This document shows positions 27,201 to 41,676 of a DNA stretch of 64,000 bases, in pieces (within the stretch, counting starts at the first letter, position 1; every line of letters begins with the position of its first letter). Location of the stretch: positions 6,482,055 to 6,546,054 of the forward strand of contig JAPWDM010000020.1 of NCBI GenBank assembly GCA_035578155.1, given 5' to 3'. The notes below the pieces were generated by a model that saw only the letters and a program-made list of their open reading frames with translations, was not told the origin of the DNA and did not search any database. The translations under genes and the position numbers were made by a program. The DNA comes from Brachynemurus nebulosus. Lineage: Eukaryota > Arthropoda > Insecta > Neuroptera > Myrmeleontidae.

Positions 27201-28033
27201 AATTTGGGTTCTAAAATGTATTCTGTTTTTATCAAACTAATACGGATATAAAAAAATAAAATAAAATAAAATAAAAAATAAAAACTAAATTATAAAAATT
27301 TAAAAAACGTTTTAAAAAATCTAAGAATCTTTGAAGTTTTATTTATTTTATTAAATTGAACTCAAAAAACCAACTATCGAAATCTTGTAATCGTTGTGTT
27401 TACCGTTCACAAAAACTTTACGTTCAAACGTTCATTTTAACTCCATGTATACCGTAACTAAGTTTAATCAGTTAATCACATTTTGTTATATTTTAGATAT
27501 TACAAAAAAATTAGTTTTCCCCTAATTACGTTCAGCCAGATATGCTGCCATATTTTTCCTACATGGTAAAATTTCATTACAAAGAAATCTATCGCGAACA
27601 TAAATTCATCTCGTCATAATAAATTTTCAGTTTACTGGCTTTAGAGCCCAAACAATAATTAAAATTTGACGTTACACTGATGTTTTTTAATCTTTTAAAA
27701 TATGCACATATTGAAAATCAGTTTGCGGGGTGCAAGAGTTGATTCTATGTATATCAAAATACACACAAGTACAATTAAATTCTTTGAAAGGTTGTTCAAA
27801 ACGGATATTTCTAAAATTAGGTATATGTAGGGTGCTTTTAGAATTTTATAGTACAACAATGAAATAAATCCTTATGAATCCGTCAAGTTTGTCATCATTA
27901 GACTATCTACTCGGATCGACCACTTTTAAAAAATCGATGTCGGATCTCAGTCAATTTAATAGACAGGGTCGTTTCTTAAAAATTGTTATCGATTTTTTTC
28001 TATCTCATATATAGAAAATAAAATAAATTTTAA
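24213..28033. other. Long AT-rich noncoding stretch, nothing recognised
   Basis: There are poly-T runs (24213-24231, 25020-25032) and an (AAAAT)n patch at 27250-27285. Short open frames (25334-25591, 26519-27030) lack domains. No host gene, RNA gene or terminal repeat that I can support. Confidence 0.45.
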
Positions 28034-29046
28034 TATTGATTAACGCCGGGCATAAATCCAACCCCTCGTCCTCGTCGTGCTCGGCGGTAACTGCTAGCTG
28101 GCTAGCAGGCTAACGGGGCTCTGGTTTGGTAATAAATTAAGACGACACAAATTCATTTTAACACATTTGTGATTGTTATTGTTTTTTCGTCCCTTTTGTC
28201 TTTTGTTTTTCTGCCACTGGAGGTCCATGGGGCCTCCAACGGTGTTGTTGTAATCCCCACTGTACCACTGGGTGGTTCTAGGCCCCCGGGGATACAGTGG
28301 GTACGCTGTGATATATTTACTGTGATTTTTCAGTCTGTGATATTTTATTGTTATTTTTCTATTTTGTTGCATTTTGTTTAGTCCTCTTCTAATGGAGATT
28401 CTTGGAATCTCCATTAGCGTTGTTATAATCCCCATCGCACCACTGCGTGGCTCCGGGCCCCCCACTGGTGCGATGGGTTACTGTGATAATTCTTGTTTCT
28501 CTGTATTTTGTGATTCCTTATTTGTGATATTTTGTTGTGCCGCTGTGGGCCTGTTGTTGTGGCTCTACAGCGGTATTTTCTTTTAACTCCTTCTTGCTTC
28601 ACTGGTCGGCCTGTGGCTTCCCAGTGACGCAACAAGTTTTATCTGTGATACCGTGATACTTACTTGTGATATTTATTTATACCCGTGTTTTTCTAGTCAG
28701 TTTCCTCCACTCCGAGGCCCTTTACACCTCGGAGATTCATCGTTGGATTTCAGACCTTGGTGACCGGACGCTCTGGCTAGCCCTTTGCGTACCGCCAACA
28801 AGGACTGTCCGTACTTTTTAGGCCCTGGGATGGCAGGGCTCATCGTTGAATTTTAATATGTGTATGTTGTCCATTGTCTATTGCATTTATGTGTTCCTGT
28901 CTTTATGTGTTGTTTTTATTTTTACTGAGTTTTGGCGGCGCATGCCCTTAGTAGGCGATGCCGCCGGGTGCTGCTGACCGCGCCATCCACCGGCAGCAGT
29001 ACTCCAATTTTAATCAAAAAAAAAAAAAAAAAAAATATTGATTAAC
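28034..29046 (+). mobile_element. 5'-truncated non-LTR retrotransposon, 3' end with poly-A and TSD
   Basis: TATTGATTAAC occurs at 28034-28044 and again at 29036-29046, directly after a 19-20 base poly-A tract. This is the classic target duplication of a LINE-type insertion. The ~970 bp between are much richer in G+C than the surroundings. They contain a repeated block: 'aatccccactgtaccactgg' at about 28252 and the related 'aatccccatcgcaccactg' at about 28428. No reverse transcriptase is present, so this is a 3'-untranslated remnant of a longer element. The short open frames in it are not convincing. Confidence 0.75.
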
Positions 29047-30581
29047 AGCAGTAAATATTATATCCCGAAATCTGTGAACAATTTTAGCTACGTAATTACG
29101 AAACCCTGACTTAATGTACATGTATAATATATAATTGCCGAATTGTTTCTTTACAATGATAGAAGTTTTATAAATATCTGTGAATATAAAAAAAAAATAC
29201 AATAACATTTTGTTCTGATATTTGTATTCAATAAAGGCTGGTAAGTTATCACAGGACTAACGTAGTTACGATGTTTACAAATTGTGAAAATTTAGGAAAA
29301 TGTATTAAGAGTAATAATAAAAATAAAATAAAAATGTAAAGAATAGCAGCATTATTTTGGAAAATGGTCCCATGAATTAATTGGTTTCTGCAGTTCAAGA
29401 TTTGACACCAACGGATTTTTTTAAGGGGTATGTAAAGTCTTTGTTTTGTACATACTGATAAACCAGCAACAATTGAGAGTTTTCACTAAACAGTTTAAAC
29501 TGACAGAGAAAACTGAGCGTCTATAAGATGAAAACTGAGAGATTTTTAATAACAGTTTTTATCGTATACACGCGAAGAAAATTATTATAATTAATATTTG
29601 TAATTTCTTACTTTCTTTTGCTTTTTATTCACATTGTAGGCTTCAATGGGCATTTTTTTTAAAACCGCATAAAAAAGGCGCATAAAAAAAAGCACAAAAA
29701 ACTGCATAAAAAAAGATTCAGCTGTATTTGCCATAAATCCAATTGGCATACTCCTCAGAATATAATTTTCTAATATTAAATAAAAATAAATTTATTTTTA
29801 GCCCAGTTATAAAATGTTAACATTTGAACATAAATTCTTGTTGAGGACTGTAAGTACCTTTTTAAAGGCATCAAGTATAAAAAATTTATTGATATTTAAT
29901 TCCGTAATATACAAAATCATTAGGTATAAAACATTTCCAATAAATATTATTAGCTATTATCTCGAAGTTTTTGAAAAAAATAAAAACTTGTTCGCGTACC
30001 TATAGATAATGATGGTAACTGGTAGATACAAATAACATACTTACGACGAATATCAACAATAAATTTCCAACTTATCGTGAGTTTTAATTACATTTATAAG
30101 AAGTATATTCCGTAGTTGAATAAATGGCTTTAAATGGAAGCAATAGCGGTTGCGATAACCATAGCCAAATGGATCAATAAACTCTCCGTTAGAATAAATT
30201 ACAACAATTCGAAAGTTATTTCGATAAAAAAAAAATAATGCACTGCTACTAATTATTGTTCGAAAAAGAAGTTTTCTAAGTGGTAGGTACTTATATACAA
30301 AGATAAAGAGAAGGAATGTATTTTTCTTATAATTATAGTATGTATACTCACACAGGTAAATACCGACTATTAATGAGTATACTAATTTATACAGAAATTA
30401 CATACTGACTTTAACAAAATAAAAAAAAAGTTTATATTATGTATAATTACTACAAAAACTAGCCATTTGCAATGTAATTTAAGTCAAGTTTGTCACATAA
30501 CGGCTTAAAATTAAAAAAAATTGTTATACTTTAACAATTTTTTTCCTTCATTTTGTAAATTATATGTATAAAAAAAAATAA
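29047..30581. other. AT-rich noncoding DNA, nothing recognised
   Basis: No coding or repeat signature that I can support. A small repeat of 'gcataaaaaa' occurs at 29660-29715. Confidence 0.45.
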
Positions 30582-30783
30582 TACCTTTGTCGCAGCATCT
30601 TGCATAACATAGTCAATTTTCGGCTAAAAAATTACTTCTCGAAAACCTGCACACTAAAATGCGATAATGGTTCAACATGTACCTATCTTATGTGATTTTT
30701 TTCCGCTCTTTGCCTTGGTGTAAAAAAAAAATTCAAAAAATTTTTGAACTAGCTATAATAGTTGAATTTTCCATTCGGAAAGG
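30582..30783 (+). repeat. Internally deleted copy of the (TA)n-bearing repeat family
   Basis: It starts 'acctttgtcgcagcatcttgcataacata' and ends 'ctataatagttgaattttcca', joining the family's start directly to its 3' part without the (TA)n tract. Confidence 0.55.
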
Positions 30784-33700
30784 GTCTGAAACCAGTACCA
30801 TAGGTGAATTTGTCCCAGAAATGAAATTCAACGATATGTATGTGATTGTATAGCTTATTGTTAATGAAAGAGAAAACCATACGTATGGGTATTTTCTTAA
30901 TATTTTTAAATTTTGCTGATTTATAATACCAAATATCAAAAAATAGTGATCTTATTCAAACAATATTTATTGTAAACTATTATAGATAAAACGATGAAAC
31001 AAAATCTATATTATTTACTATATCCAGGTACTTTATTTTTATTATAAGTATATTTTTTCCATTTAAAATGGACATTAAAATGCCCTTTATAAAATATGAA
31101 AAAAAAAATTCCATTTTTTTAGCTACTTGTACAAGAGTGACCACTTTCTTATTACTACCAAAAAAAAGTTCCCAAGCACTTCTCTCATCTTCGTGAATTT
31201 TATTTTAGTCAAAAGGGTGGAAAATATTGAAAAAAAAATAAAAACATACGTATATATTCGGTGATGTTCAAAAAATATCTTGAATGGATAAATGAATCAT
31301 TGAATGTTTATTTTTTATTGCATGAGAATCGAATGCCTGCTTGCTAACGTTGGCTGAAGTCCGAATACCGTTACAACACCAGCCACTAGGAACCACGAAA
31401 TGATCTACACGCTCGTACTCGGTTCACTTCGCGAGAATTGCAGAGCAGGCATAAGGAATCTAATATGTTTTATGTTCAAAATATACTTATTTCATATTGT
31501 AGGAGTTCTAAAAAACCAGTTACGGACCAAGAACTATCTTCTATCATTACTTTTAACATATTTCTCAATTCTACAATTATTTCCCAAGTAAATCCAGTTA
31601 ACATTTTCGACTAACAAATTTCTATCATAGTCCGGGGCTCAAGTCGCTTCAAGATCGTGATGATAATAGTTGACAATTCACAAAAAAAATATTTGCTCAC
31701 AATTATTTCTGCACCTAACTGTAAAAAAAACCGTAGAAAGAAGACAAAATTATTTTTAACAAAAAATTTATTGATATCAATTTGCATAAATTTCTACTTA
31801 TTAACACCCACCAATTTTCTTCATTTTGTTTCATATTCTGCGAGTAAAAGAACAGTAAGGATTTTATTGGTAATAGGCATAATAATAAATTTAGAGAAAT
31901 AATTATTTCAAAATAAAAAGCAAATATTTTTTTAATTTTTCTTTTAATATTTTCTAAAGAGGAAAGAAAAATATTTATGCGTAGGGTGTTTCTTTTTTGC
32001 TTGGGTAAAGTATATATTATGCTTCAGTAGAGACTAAATAAAAGAAAGATTTATAAATGAAATTACTCTATTTTGAATAGTATGACCCTATCTTACCCAT
32101 TTGTTTAATGTATATTTCACTTTAATTTCTCAGTCTGTTATAGTTATCGCCATAGAAGAAAAAATTCACTTTCATGATTAGTCACCCGTTATTTTATCAT
32201 TTTTATATAATCATAAAGTACTAAAAGGTTGGCTTATATTATGTTAGCAGAAAAACTGTTTGAAATATAAAAACACTACGAATTGCGCCATACATAGAAG
32301 AGATAGTATTGCCTTTTACGTTATATCTCCTAACAAGTGAACTTTAAATCACTGCCATTAGACACGAAAATTTCCTTCAAAAAAATTTCTGTTAATTTAT
32401 AAAATCTTAAAAAGACTGCTAATATTAAACCTGCATTTAATGCAACTTTCAAAAATTTAAAAAATATCGATGCGCCAAAATGTTTAATTTGGTGTTTTTC
32501 TCGGGGATGGCGCCAAAAGCAAAGTTTGCCCCCCTCATAATAACTGTAGGTCCGGCCCTGTAAATTCTGACTACTGTAAAGCAAATTACAGACACACTAG
32601 GTGCGTTTTGTAGACGCAAATTAATTCCCTTGTTTATTTTTAAGAATAATATACCTAAAATATATGTATAATCTTTGGTACGCCATAAATATATATATAC
32701 ATAATCTAATGTATATGTTTTATCGTACGGTAGAAATATTTTAGTTTTCGTACCACTGTTCACGAAAAATAACAAATAAACATTTGTTTGATTATTGAAT
32801 TTACCAATGATAAAGTTAGGAGAATATATTTTCACTGTAAACAGAGAAGCATTTTGTAATATATCTATCTGTTCTTATCCGGATAGATATTGTCGTATTT
32901 CATAAGCCGGGTAGTTTTATGATAACCACTGGCATCTCTGAACTACAAGAAATAGAGTCGGTTAAAAAAGAGAAAAAACAGGAGCTTTGTGAATTTAAAC
33001 TATATCTAACTTTATTATCTTGATAGAAAGAATCTAAAGGAAAATTCATAGATGGTTTCAATTACTGACAGGCGAAAGCACTTAAGATTAAAATATAAAC
33101 ACAATATTTAAAAATATAATTTTATATTATCATGTTTTCTTTTTAAATTTTTTTGATTGTATTGAAATGCGTATATTTCATTACAATCACAATAATCAGT
33201 GTGTATCTATGTTATTGTTATTGTTTCTACTTAAGAAAAGTGTATGTTTACACATATTGAACCATTTAGTGTATTACTTAATTTAGATAAATATTTTTTT
33301 TCTTTTAATTCTTTAAAAATGTTGCTGGCCCTTTGCGAAGTTTTCTGTGAACATGCACAGACTGTATAGTGTTAAGGGAAAATTGTAGTATTTCTGAATA
33401 TTTCTTTATTTATGTCCTAAATTCTACTATTCTATCAAACACTAACCTAGGATTATTAGAAAAGCTTAATATTTTTGATCTTCTAGCTTCTAAAGTATCT
33501 TTTAGCAAATCAAGTAACTACAAATAATTAATGAATGTAATTTGGGGATTGGATTTACCTTTATTAATTACCATTTGCGGAAGGAGTGGAGTCCCTTTAT
33601 AATTTCCGGTGCCAACTGCGAAGTTACAGGGGCTGGGGGGGGGGTCCCGAGTTGTTTCCAGTAGAGAGTAGTTTGGCAGTACTTGCTGCCTAAGACTTGG

Positions 33701-34038
33701 CAATAAAGCGAATATAAATATAAATTCAAAATATGTAGATAATAAAAATTCCAAATTTGGATCCCATTTACCTACTTAAATTTATTCCACTTACCTTTAG
33801 ATATAAATCAAACTAGAACAAAGAACAAAGAATAGTATCTCTCTTTTCAAAAAACTATAGTAAAGTTTCTAGAGAAATTACCTACAACACATTAGCTTTT
33901 ATAGTGAAAATCCGAGATTGGCAGCACTTGCCGATAATCGAAGGTAAGTATATCCCCGATCGTAAAGTGTGGAATAATTTATTATATTCCTTTCTAGTAC
34001 CAAACAGTAATACACCGGTCAATTTAAACATAGAAGGG
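30784..34038. other. AT-rich noncoding DNA with small repeat scraps
   Basis: At 31616-31675 'aaatttctatcatagtccggggctcaagtcg' is a scrap of the (TA)n repeat family. At 32505-32561 the minus strand starts CAGGGCCGGACCTACAGTTA, a hAT-like end. A G-run lies at 33631-33646. The frames at 32330-32835 and 33518-33754 overlap such scraps and show no domain. Confidence 0.4.
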
Positions 34039-35109
34039 TACAAAAATTAGGGGAGAGTTGAAAATTGGTATGAATGTTCAGGACACCATTATAAATAAGT
34101 GATGAAAAGTCCTCATCGATCTTGTACATGGGAAAAATTTTTTTCAAGGTCAAAGGTATTAAAAATGGGTTTTTCGCGTTTTTCAGCAAGTTTTATCATA
34201 AAATTAGGTCAGACAAAAATTGTAGATCATATAATTACCTATAAAAAAAGATTGAATACTTTTTTCCTAAGGGGCACCGTTTCTGAAATATAGGTAACTA
34301 TTACAAAAGTTGTAATCTTCATAATATGCACACGTTTCCAAGCCACCTGTGAGGTAGTGTACTTAGCGGGTTTTTTTAAAGGGTTTTCCCGGTAGGCCTA
34401 TTCCACGGTCTATGGTGATCCTGTTTAATTGAGAACTATTGAATAATAAAAAATATTAGTATTGGGAATGATGAAAGCGGTATAGATTTAAAAAAGTGAG
34501 GGAAATTATTCATCAGCTTCATAATCGTCTAATATTTCAGCTTCCTCTTCTTCTTCTTCTTGTTCTTGTCCTTCTTCTTCTTCTTCTTCTTGTTCTTCTT
34601 GTTGGGTACAAGTAAATTACCTCAATAGCGATGCATCACATGTCTCCTCGTTGGTATCATACGAATCCTCTTCTGTTGGTGATTCGACATTAGACCACAA
34701 CTGGCCTTGACAACTGGTACATGCAAGAAAACAAAACAATCCAACTTTTTTGTAGCCGCATTTTGCACTACATCCCTTTTTACAATTACAAAAAATTGTG
34801 TTGAGGAGTTTTTTCCGGCGCAGGTGGGAGAATTTTTATAATAGTTATATATCTGAAACGGTAGCTCTTAGGAAAAAAAGTATTGAGACATTTTTTATAG
34901 ATAATTATATGATCTACAATTTTTGTCTGATCCAATTTTATGATAAAACTTACCGTTTTGCTGAAAAACGCGAAAAACACATTTTTGACACCTTTGACCT
35001 TGAATAAAATATTTTCCACTTACAAAATTTATGAGGACTTTTCAACACTTATTTATAAGTGTGTTCCGAACATTCGTACCAATTTTCAGCTCTCTCCTAA
35101 TTTTTGTAT
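34039..35109. mobile_element. Inverted-repeat element enclosing a cysteine-rich coding remnant
   Basis: The arms at 34039-34307 and 34838-35109 (about 270 bp each) are inverted copies of each other. They share 'tacaaaaattaggggagag', 'ttttatcataaaattaggtcag' and 'caaaaattgtagatcatataatta', with scattered substitutions and small indels. The ~530-bp loop contains a broken coding segment on the minus strand. No clear target duplication was found. The layout (arms plus coding loop) is like a small foldback element, but an inverted duplication within a larger element is also possible. Confidence 0.55.
34500..34835 (-). pseudogene. C-terminal cysteine-rich (CXC-like) domain remnant
   Basis: On the minus strand a reading frame gives LPPAPEK, then (after a frame change near 34812) LLNTIFCNCKKGCSAKCGYK, then KKVGLFCFLACTSCQGQLWS. 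An acidic segment and a long Glu/Gln-rich tail follow, ending EILDDYEADE at a stop near 34507. The Cys spacing resembles C-terminal CXC-type domains found in many insect mobile-element-associated proteins (from memory). The frame is broken by the shift and by one in-frame TAA at 34618-34620. The Glu tail corresponds to the (TTC)n tract at 34546-34602. Confidence 0.5.
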
Positions 35110-35797
35110 CTTTACTACTATTTTTAGGGCTAAATTGATCGGATTATAAGCGTTGAAAGCCCCTCAGTGGTATGCAACTCTTGGTAATTACTTCCTCAAT
35201 ATTTATCAAACAGTAAAAAATAAAAAGCTCATCCTGTATAGATACTGTATTCGCTGTTAAATGTGTGTTAAATGTATAAAATTAATAGTGAAGATATTAT
35301 TAGATTAAGTTTTGTGCGAACAAACTTAATTCATTGCAAACTCAGCGTGTGTACGTGTCAGAATGTGTAAATATAGAATTTCTAAACTTTTTAATCAAAT
35401 TAAAGCTTCATTTAATTTATTTGTTCCACACACACAGTTGTTTACAATATTTTCAATTGTTTACACAATTTTAATTCCCACCAGTGGTGTAGTAGTGATT
35501 AAAATTTTATATATTTTTGTTTAAGTAAGATAGGCGAAATATATTTTATGCTTCTCCGTGATAGTTGAAGATATCTTGCGATGTCTAGAAAATTACGAAA
35601 ATTGCAACGCCTAGCTAACCGCTTTAGCACTGTTAGAAAATAAACACAAAAGTAGGTATCGGTAATAAAGTCATACACCGTTTATAATACATAGAATATA
35701 AAGCGAATATGAAGGGAGTACTTAGTTTTAAAGATAATTTTCTACAGTCGAAAGTTTGTGTAGCCACTATCTACAATGAAAATTCTAAAACTAAAAA
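35110..35797. other. AT-rich noncoding DNA, nothing recognised
   Basis: A weak hAT-like phrase CAGTGGTGTAGTAGTG lies at 35486. No partner end or coding sequence was found. Confidence 0.4.
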
Positions 35798-37542
<1,745 letters not shown>

Positions 37543-40500
37543 AAAAATATTTCGAGTCTATTAAAAATGTCTATGTATTAAGCAATAAAAATTTAAAATA
37601 ATGATTCAATTTGTCTCGAAAGGACGCTATAAAACAAGAGTCTCAAGGTATTGCCTTAAGAAGAATCTAAAAGTGCTATTCAGAGGTCCACACAGATGCG
37701 CCTACAATGGTACCTATATACATATACTGCTTCGTTGTATGTAGTACGTACATGGAAAATATAACTGAGATTTTTTCGTAAAAATGTTTCTAACTTTAAT
37801 TCTAGCAAGCGAAAAGAAGACATTGAAAAATGGTTGGTTTTACCGAATGGGCGACAATAGTGGATTTCTCATATGACTTTGGTGTGGAGAAATCAAAAAT
37901 TACAATAAAAACAAATGTAACTTCAGGGTAACATTTTAAAAATTGATGTTAATTGAGCCAATTTTAGGTTCTTAAATAAATATTACTTATAAATTCAAAA
38001 TATTGATTTTTGGTATACAAAATCTTTATATAGATATGTTCAGTTCACAATAAATTTTCTATTTAACCATGTCGAAATATACATAGGAAATTCCATTTAA
38101 GCAAATAAAGTATGCAGCCGCATTTTGTACTACATCATTTGACATTTGGAGGTTATGTCCTTTTGATATTATTTCTCTCAGTTGTTTTCATAACTGAATT
38201 ATTGATTTTTCCTGAAGATGGTCATTTAAATGACTGAAACATGTTGAGCAATTTTCTTTCTTTTAGTTAGTTCTTAATAATTTATATGCAGGTTGTCGCT
38301 AAAAAAAATTTTTCATTATTAAATAAAGTATGTACAATAAACAAATTTTTGCAATTTTCCGATAGAATAAGTATTAATAATATTTTTCAGCGGAATGTTC
38401 ATTTATATCCTTCAACCACGGTCTCTGGTGGTTGAAAGCTCTCATAACTAGGACAAAAATTGCAAAAATTCTTAAAAAATTAAAATAACTTGAAAACTAT
38501 TGAGATTAGGTTTAAGACATACCGAAAAAACTGAAAATAAAATTCAACATAGAATGCAAATATGCTGTTGAAAGTTAAAATTTCAAAATACACAGTGTAC
38601 CTTGGCGTTGCATTTTTTAAGTATACTTGTAGAATTGAATTCTCGAAATTAAAAACTATAGACATTAACCACTTATATTGTGCAAAAATCGACTATTTTT
38701 TCAGTATCTCCTTTCCTAAGCACTGTTACATACAACGAACAAGCCAAACAATTTGTCACTGAGCCCAGATTTGCAAATCATCTGATAATTTTTAAATTTT
38801 AGGGTAACTGTTATATTTATTTGGGATAGAGAATTCAGTATATTAGTCTGTATATGACTACGGTTAGTTTATTATATAATATGAATTTTTTCTGATGGTT
38901 CATAAATTTTATACAATTTTAGATTTTGGTTCAAGTTAACCTCAAGATCAGGTTACTTGAGCCCAAACCTAAATTTCCAAGTGATTTGCAATTTGAAGAC
39001 AGTCTGAGACCATGCAGGATGTTGGTTACTAACTAAAACACATTGTACAAACATGTATTAATTAAAAAAATATGAATAGATACCAAAACTGAATAAAAAT
39101 TTTCAAGCGAAAATTGTTATGGATATCAAATTATTTTTATGAGTTAGAGTGTGTCTTTTAGTCTACCTAAAGAGAATAATCTTTTTTTAATTAGTGAAGG
39201 TGGAGGTATTTTCTTAACTATATCTTCCCATTTATAAGAAAATACGTCCTTGTTCTTGGACCACTTCCATGCCTCTTTAATTGGATCCATGTATCATTTT
39301 ATAGCAAAGTTATAATGGGCTCCAGTTACCCTAATCTGAAAGTTATATTAACTGGTTTATCAAAACCTTAAATTAAGAAACTAAGGAAATAGCTGGCATA
39401 TGAATATGTCCGAATTTGCTTTAGTAACGAAACAAATATCAAAATTATACACTTACCTTACTTTGTGAGCTATCCAAATATTTTTTACAGTTGAAAATTA
39501 GCAACATAACAAAAACAGTAACTTCAAATAAAGGTAAACAACACTCGCCTGACACCGTGTCAATTTTCAGAACTACCTAAACATAAACACAGTGAACCTA
39601 GTGCTGTTACCTATCAGATAAACCTGTAACTTACTTTTACTACTGGCTAGACTAAGCACAAAACAAAAAATAATACTTTTTCCATTTTGGGCTCAAGTTA
39701 CACCTTAGGGCTCAAGTAACCTGTGTTTACGGTATATGAATATTCAATATATATTGTAATTACACCCTTAGTCTCAGTACTTGCATAAAAAAGACGTAAA
39801 CGTTCTGACATACGCTTCAAATAAGTACTTAGTTCTTTTTAAATAATTAATCATTTAAAAAAAAATATTATTTAATTTAAACTAATGCGTACCCCGTTTT
39901 AATCAATTTTATGGATTGTTAATTAGTTTTATTGGATATAATTGAATTTTTTCCGCCCATATTCGTACGAATATTATGTCATTCAGTCAGTCATTTAGTC
40001 ACTTAGATTTATATACCTAGAATAGGTATATTTTGCCTGTTAGTGGAAAACCATATTTCCTCATTCTTTTTCATTATATATATTATAATTTACGTGACAT
40101 AATTCTATTATGTTGGTCGCAGTACCCTGTACCGGCGGGTTGTTATATTATAAATTATTTTAAAATTAACCAAAATATTTTTAAGTGACATATTTATTGC
40201 TTTATAATTCAATTTTTGGGAAATTCGTATTAAAATTTTCATAATAACATTATAAAATTGTTACGAGAGGTGTGTATACATATAACATATACCTACAGTA
40301 AGTAGATAAGGAAATTTTTTCTAATTTTGAAAATAGCGCGACCTTATTCTGTTCCTTTAGATGATAGAATAAGCTCTCAAATTTCGAATTATTAACACCC
40401 CGAACTATGTCACATAAAACTGCATAGAATGTTCCGAAGGAAATTTTTAAGACATATATTATTCCTGATAAATTGAATGGTGCAAACCGGAAGACGCTAT

Positions 40501-40849
40501 CTTTTGACCTGAGTTACACTAGAAAACGCTCCTGACTTGTTATTTCATTCATGGTTTTAAACATTTATGAAACTGGTATTAGTAAATTAGTAATGTTTGT
40601 TCTGTATATGGGTAGTTCTCCAAACGAAAGAAGAAAATGGACTTAATTCCGGCCCGATATTTTTTTCATGCGTAAGCTTTGGCAAGTAGTTTTATTTCAA
40701 GTTGATGACATTTTTCACACTATTTCAAAGTGGCCAGTCAAAATATTAAAAATTATAAATTTTATGGCCATTATAAAAAAGAGACATCCAGGAAAGTGAA
40801 AAAATGAGTAAAAAACTAAAATTAACAAAAGAGAATTTCTTATATTCAT
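37543..40849. other. AT-rich noncoding DNA with a PLE-like 3' scrap
   Basis: At 38211-38255 'cctgaagatggtcatttaaatgactgaaacatg' has the stem-plus-GAAAC layout common at the 3' ends of Penelope-like elements. No coding part accompanies it. The rest holds nothing that I can support. Confidence 0.4.
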
Positions 40850-40985
40850 TTTTATTATTAAGCACAATTTATTCAACTATTAAACAATTTATTAATTTTT
40901 ATTATTAAACAATTTTTATTATTTTTATTATTGAATTTTTAATTATTGAACAATTTATTATTTGTTTGATAGATATTATATATTA
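40850..40985. repeat. Imperfect TTATTATTAAACAATTT tandem repeat
   Basis: Variants of 'ttattattaaacaattt' are repeated four to five times just upstream of the retroviral insertion. It is simple-sequence DNA with no other function evident. Confidence 0.6.
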
Positions 40986-40999
40986 TATTACTAGTATAT

Positions 41000-41396
41000 A
41001 GTAACGATCTCTTCATATCGACAAACGCATATTAAATAAACTACTTATATCAGCATTTCCTGAGACGTGATGTTTATATAAATCAACACTTTTGTGGACA
41101 TTAATTGTTACTTTGTTAAACTAAAAATGCAATATTATATTTCAACTGATAAAGCACAAAAATGTAATTCGATACCAAATACGTGCCAATTCAGTCACGT
41201 AGATATTTCTTTAAATTCTAAATTTTGTAAATAATAAAAACTTTTGTAAATCAACGCACAGCTGACCTAATCAGAAATCTATTATAAAAAGGAGACAGTT
41301 TTGCGTTGACAACACATTTTGATAGTCCAAGCTTTGTAGTTAACAACTCAAATAAAATCTTTTTAAAAAGGCCTGTGTCTTAGTGGATAACGTATC
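41000..41396 (+). repeat. 5' LTR
   Basis: It begins AGTAACGATC, the AGT start usual in this group, and ends ...GATAACGTATC. The next T is shared by the primer site and the 3' flank, so the LTR may be 397 or 398 bp. It has a TATA-like box at 41283-41290 and an AATAAA at 41351-41356. I see no difference from 48031-48427. Confidence 0.93.
41283..41290 (+). promoter_or_regulatory. TATA-like box of the 5' LTR
   Basis: TATAAAAA lies about 60 bp upstream of the AATAAA signal. This is the right place to start an R region near 41310-41320. The exact start site is not determined. Confidence 0.55.
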
Positions 41397-41413
41397 TGGC
41401 GCAGTCGGTAGGA
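41397..41413 (+). promoter_or_regulatory. Primer binding site, tRNA-Ser
   Basis: TGGCGCAGTCGGTAGGA is the complement of the 3' end of insect tRNA-Ser, including CCA. Its T overlaps the last possible LTR base, an arrangement compatible with tRNA-Ser-primed errantiviruses. Confidence 0.85.
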
Positions 41414-41676
41414 CAAAAATTAATTGTTGAAAAAACCAATTGTTAAAAGTAGTGAAATTGTGGTTCCTGAATACGACGGTTCATCGTACTCCGGTCCAGA
41501 TTCGACGGCTTATCGAATCGAGTGGTTTCCTCGCAACAACTGGCGAACAACAATTGAAGATCACAGCATCATCCTGCTGGCGAGTTTCAACTCCTTGGAT
41601 CATCAAAAGAGTCCTATGAGAAGTCTCATCTGGTGCATGTAAGTCAAAATAACTTATAGTATTGCTTGTTATTTAC
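41398..41676 (+). other. 5' leader with 8-codon uORF and splice donor
   Basis: The leader has no ATG before 41616. The ATG at 41616 opens an 8-codon frame that ends in ATG-TAA (41637-41642). The donor consensus GTAAGT occupies 41639-41644 and overlaps this second ATG and stop. In genomic RNA the uORF therefore stops before the gag ATG at 41677. If spliced to 46422, the stop is removed and the frame runs into env. The -3 base at 41616 is C, a weak context that would allow scanning on to gag. Confidence 0.7.

Noticed and set aside
28094..28635. Overlapping 70-123 residue frames in the GC-rich insert
   Set aside because: Frames on both strands follow from the low stop density of GC-rich 3'-UTR sequence; no RT or other domain is present.
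41424..41642. 72-residue frame in the errantivirus leader
   Set aside because: It starts with TTG. The only real ATGs are at 41616 and 41637, so only the 8-codon uORF (or spliced env start) is meaningful.
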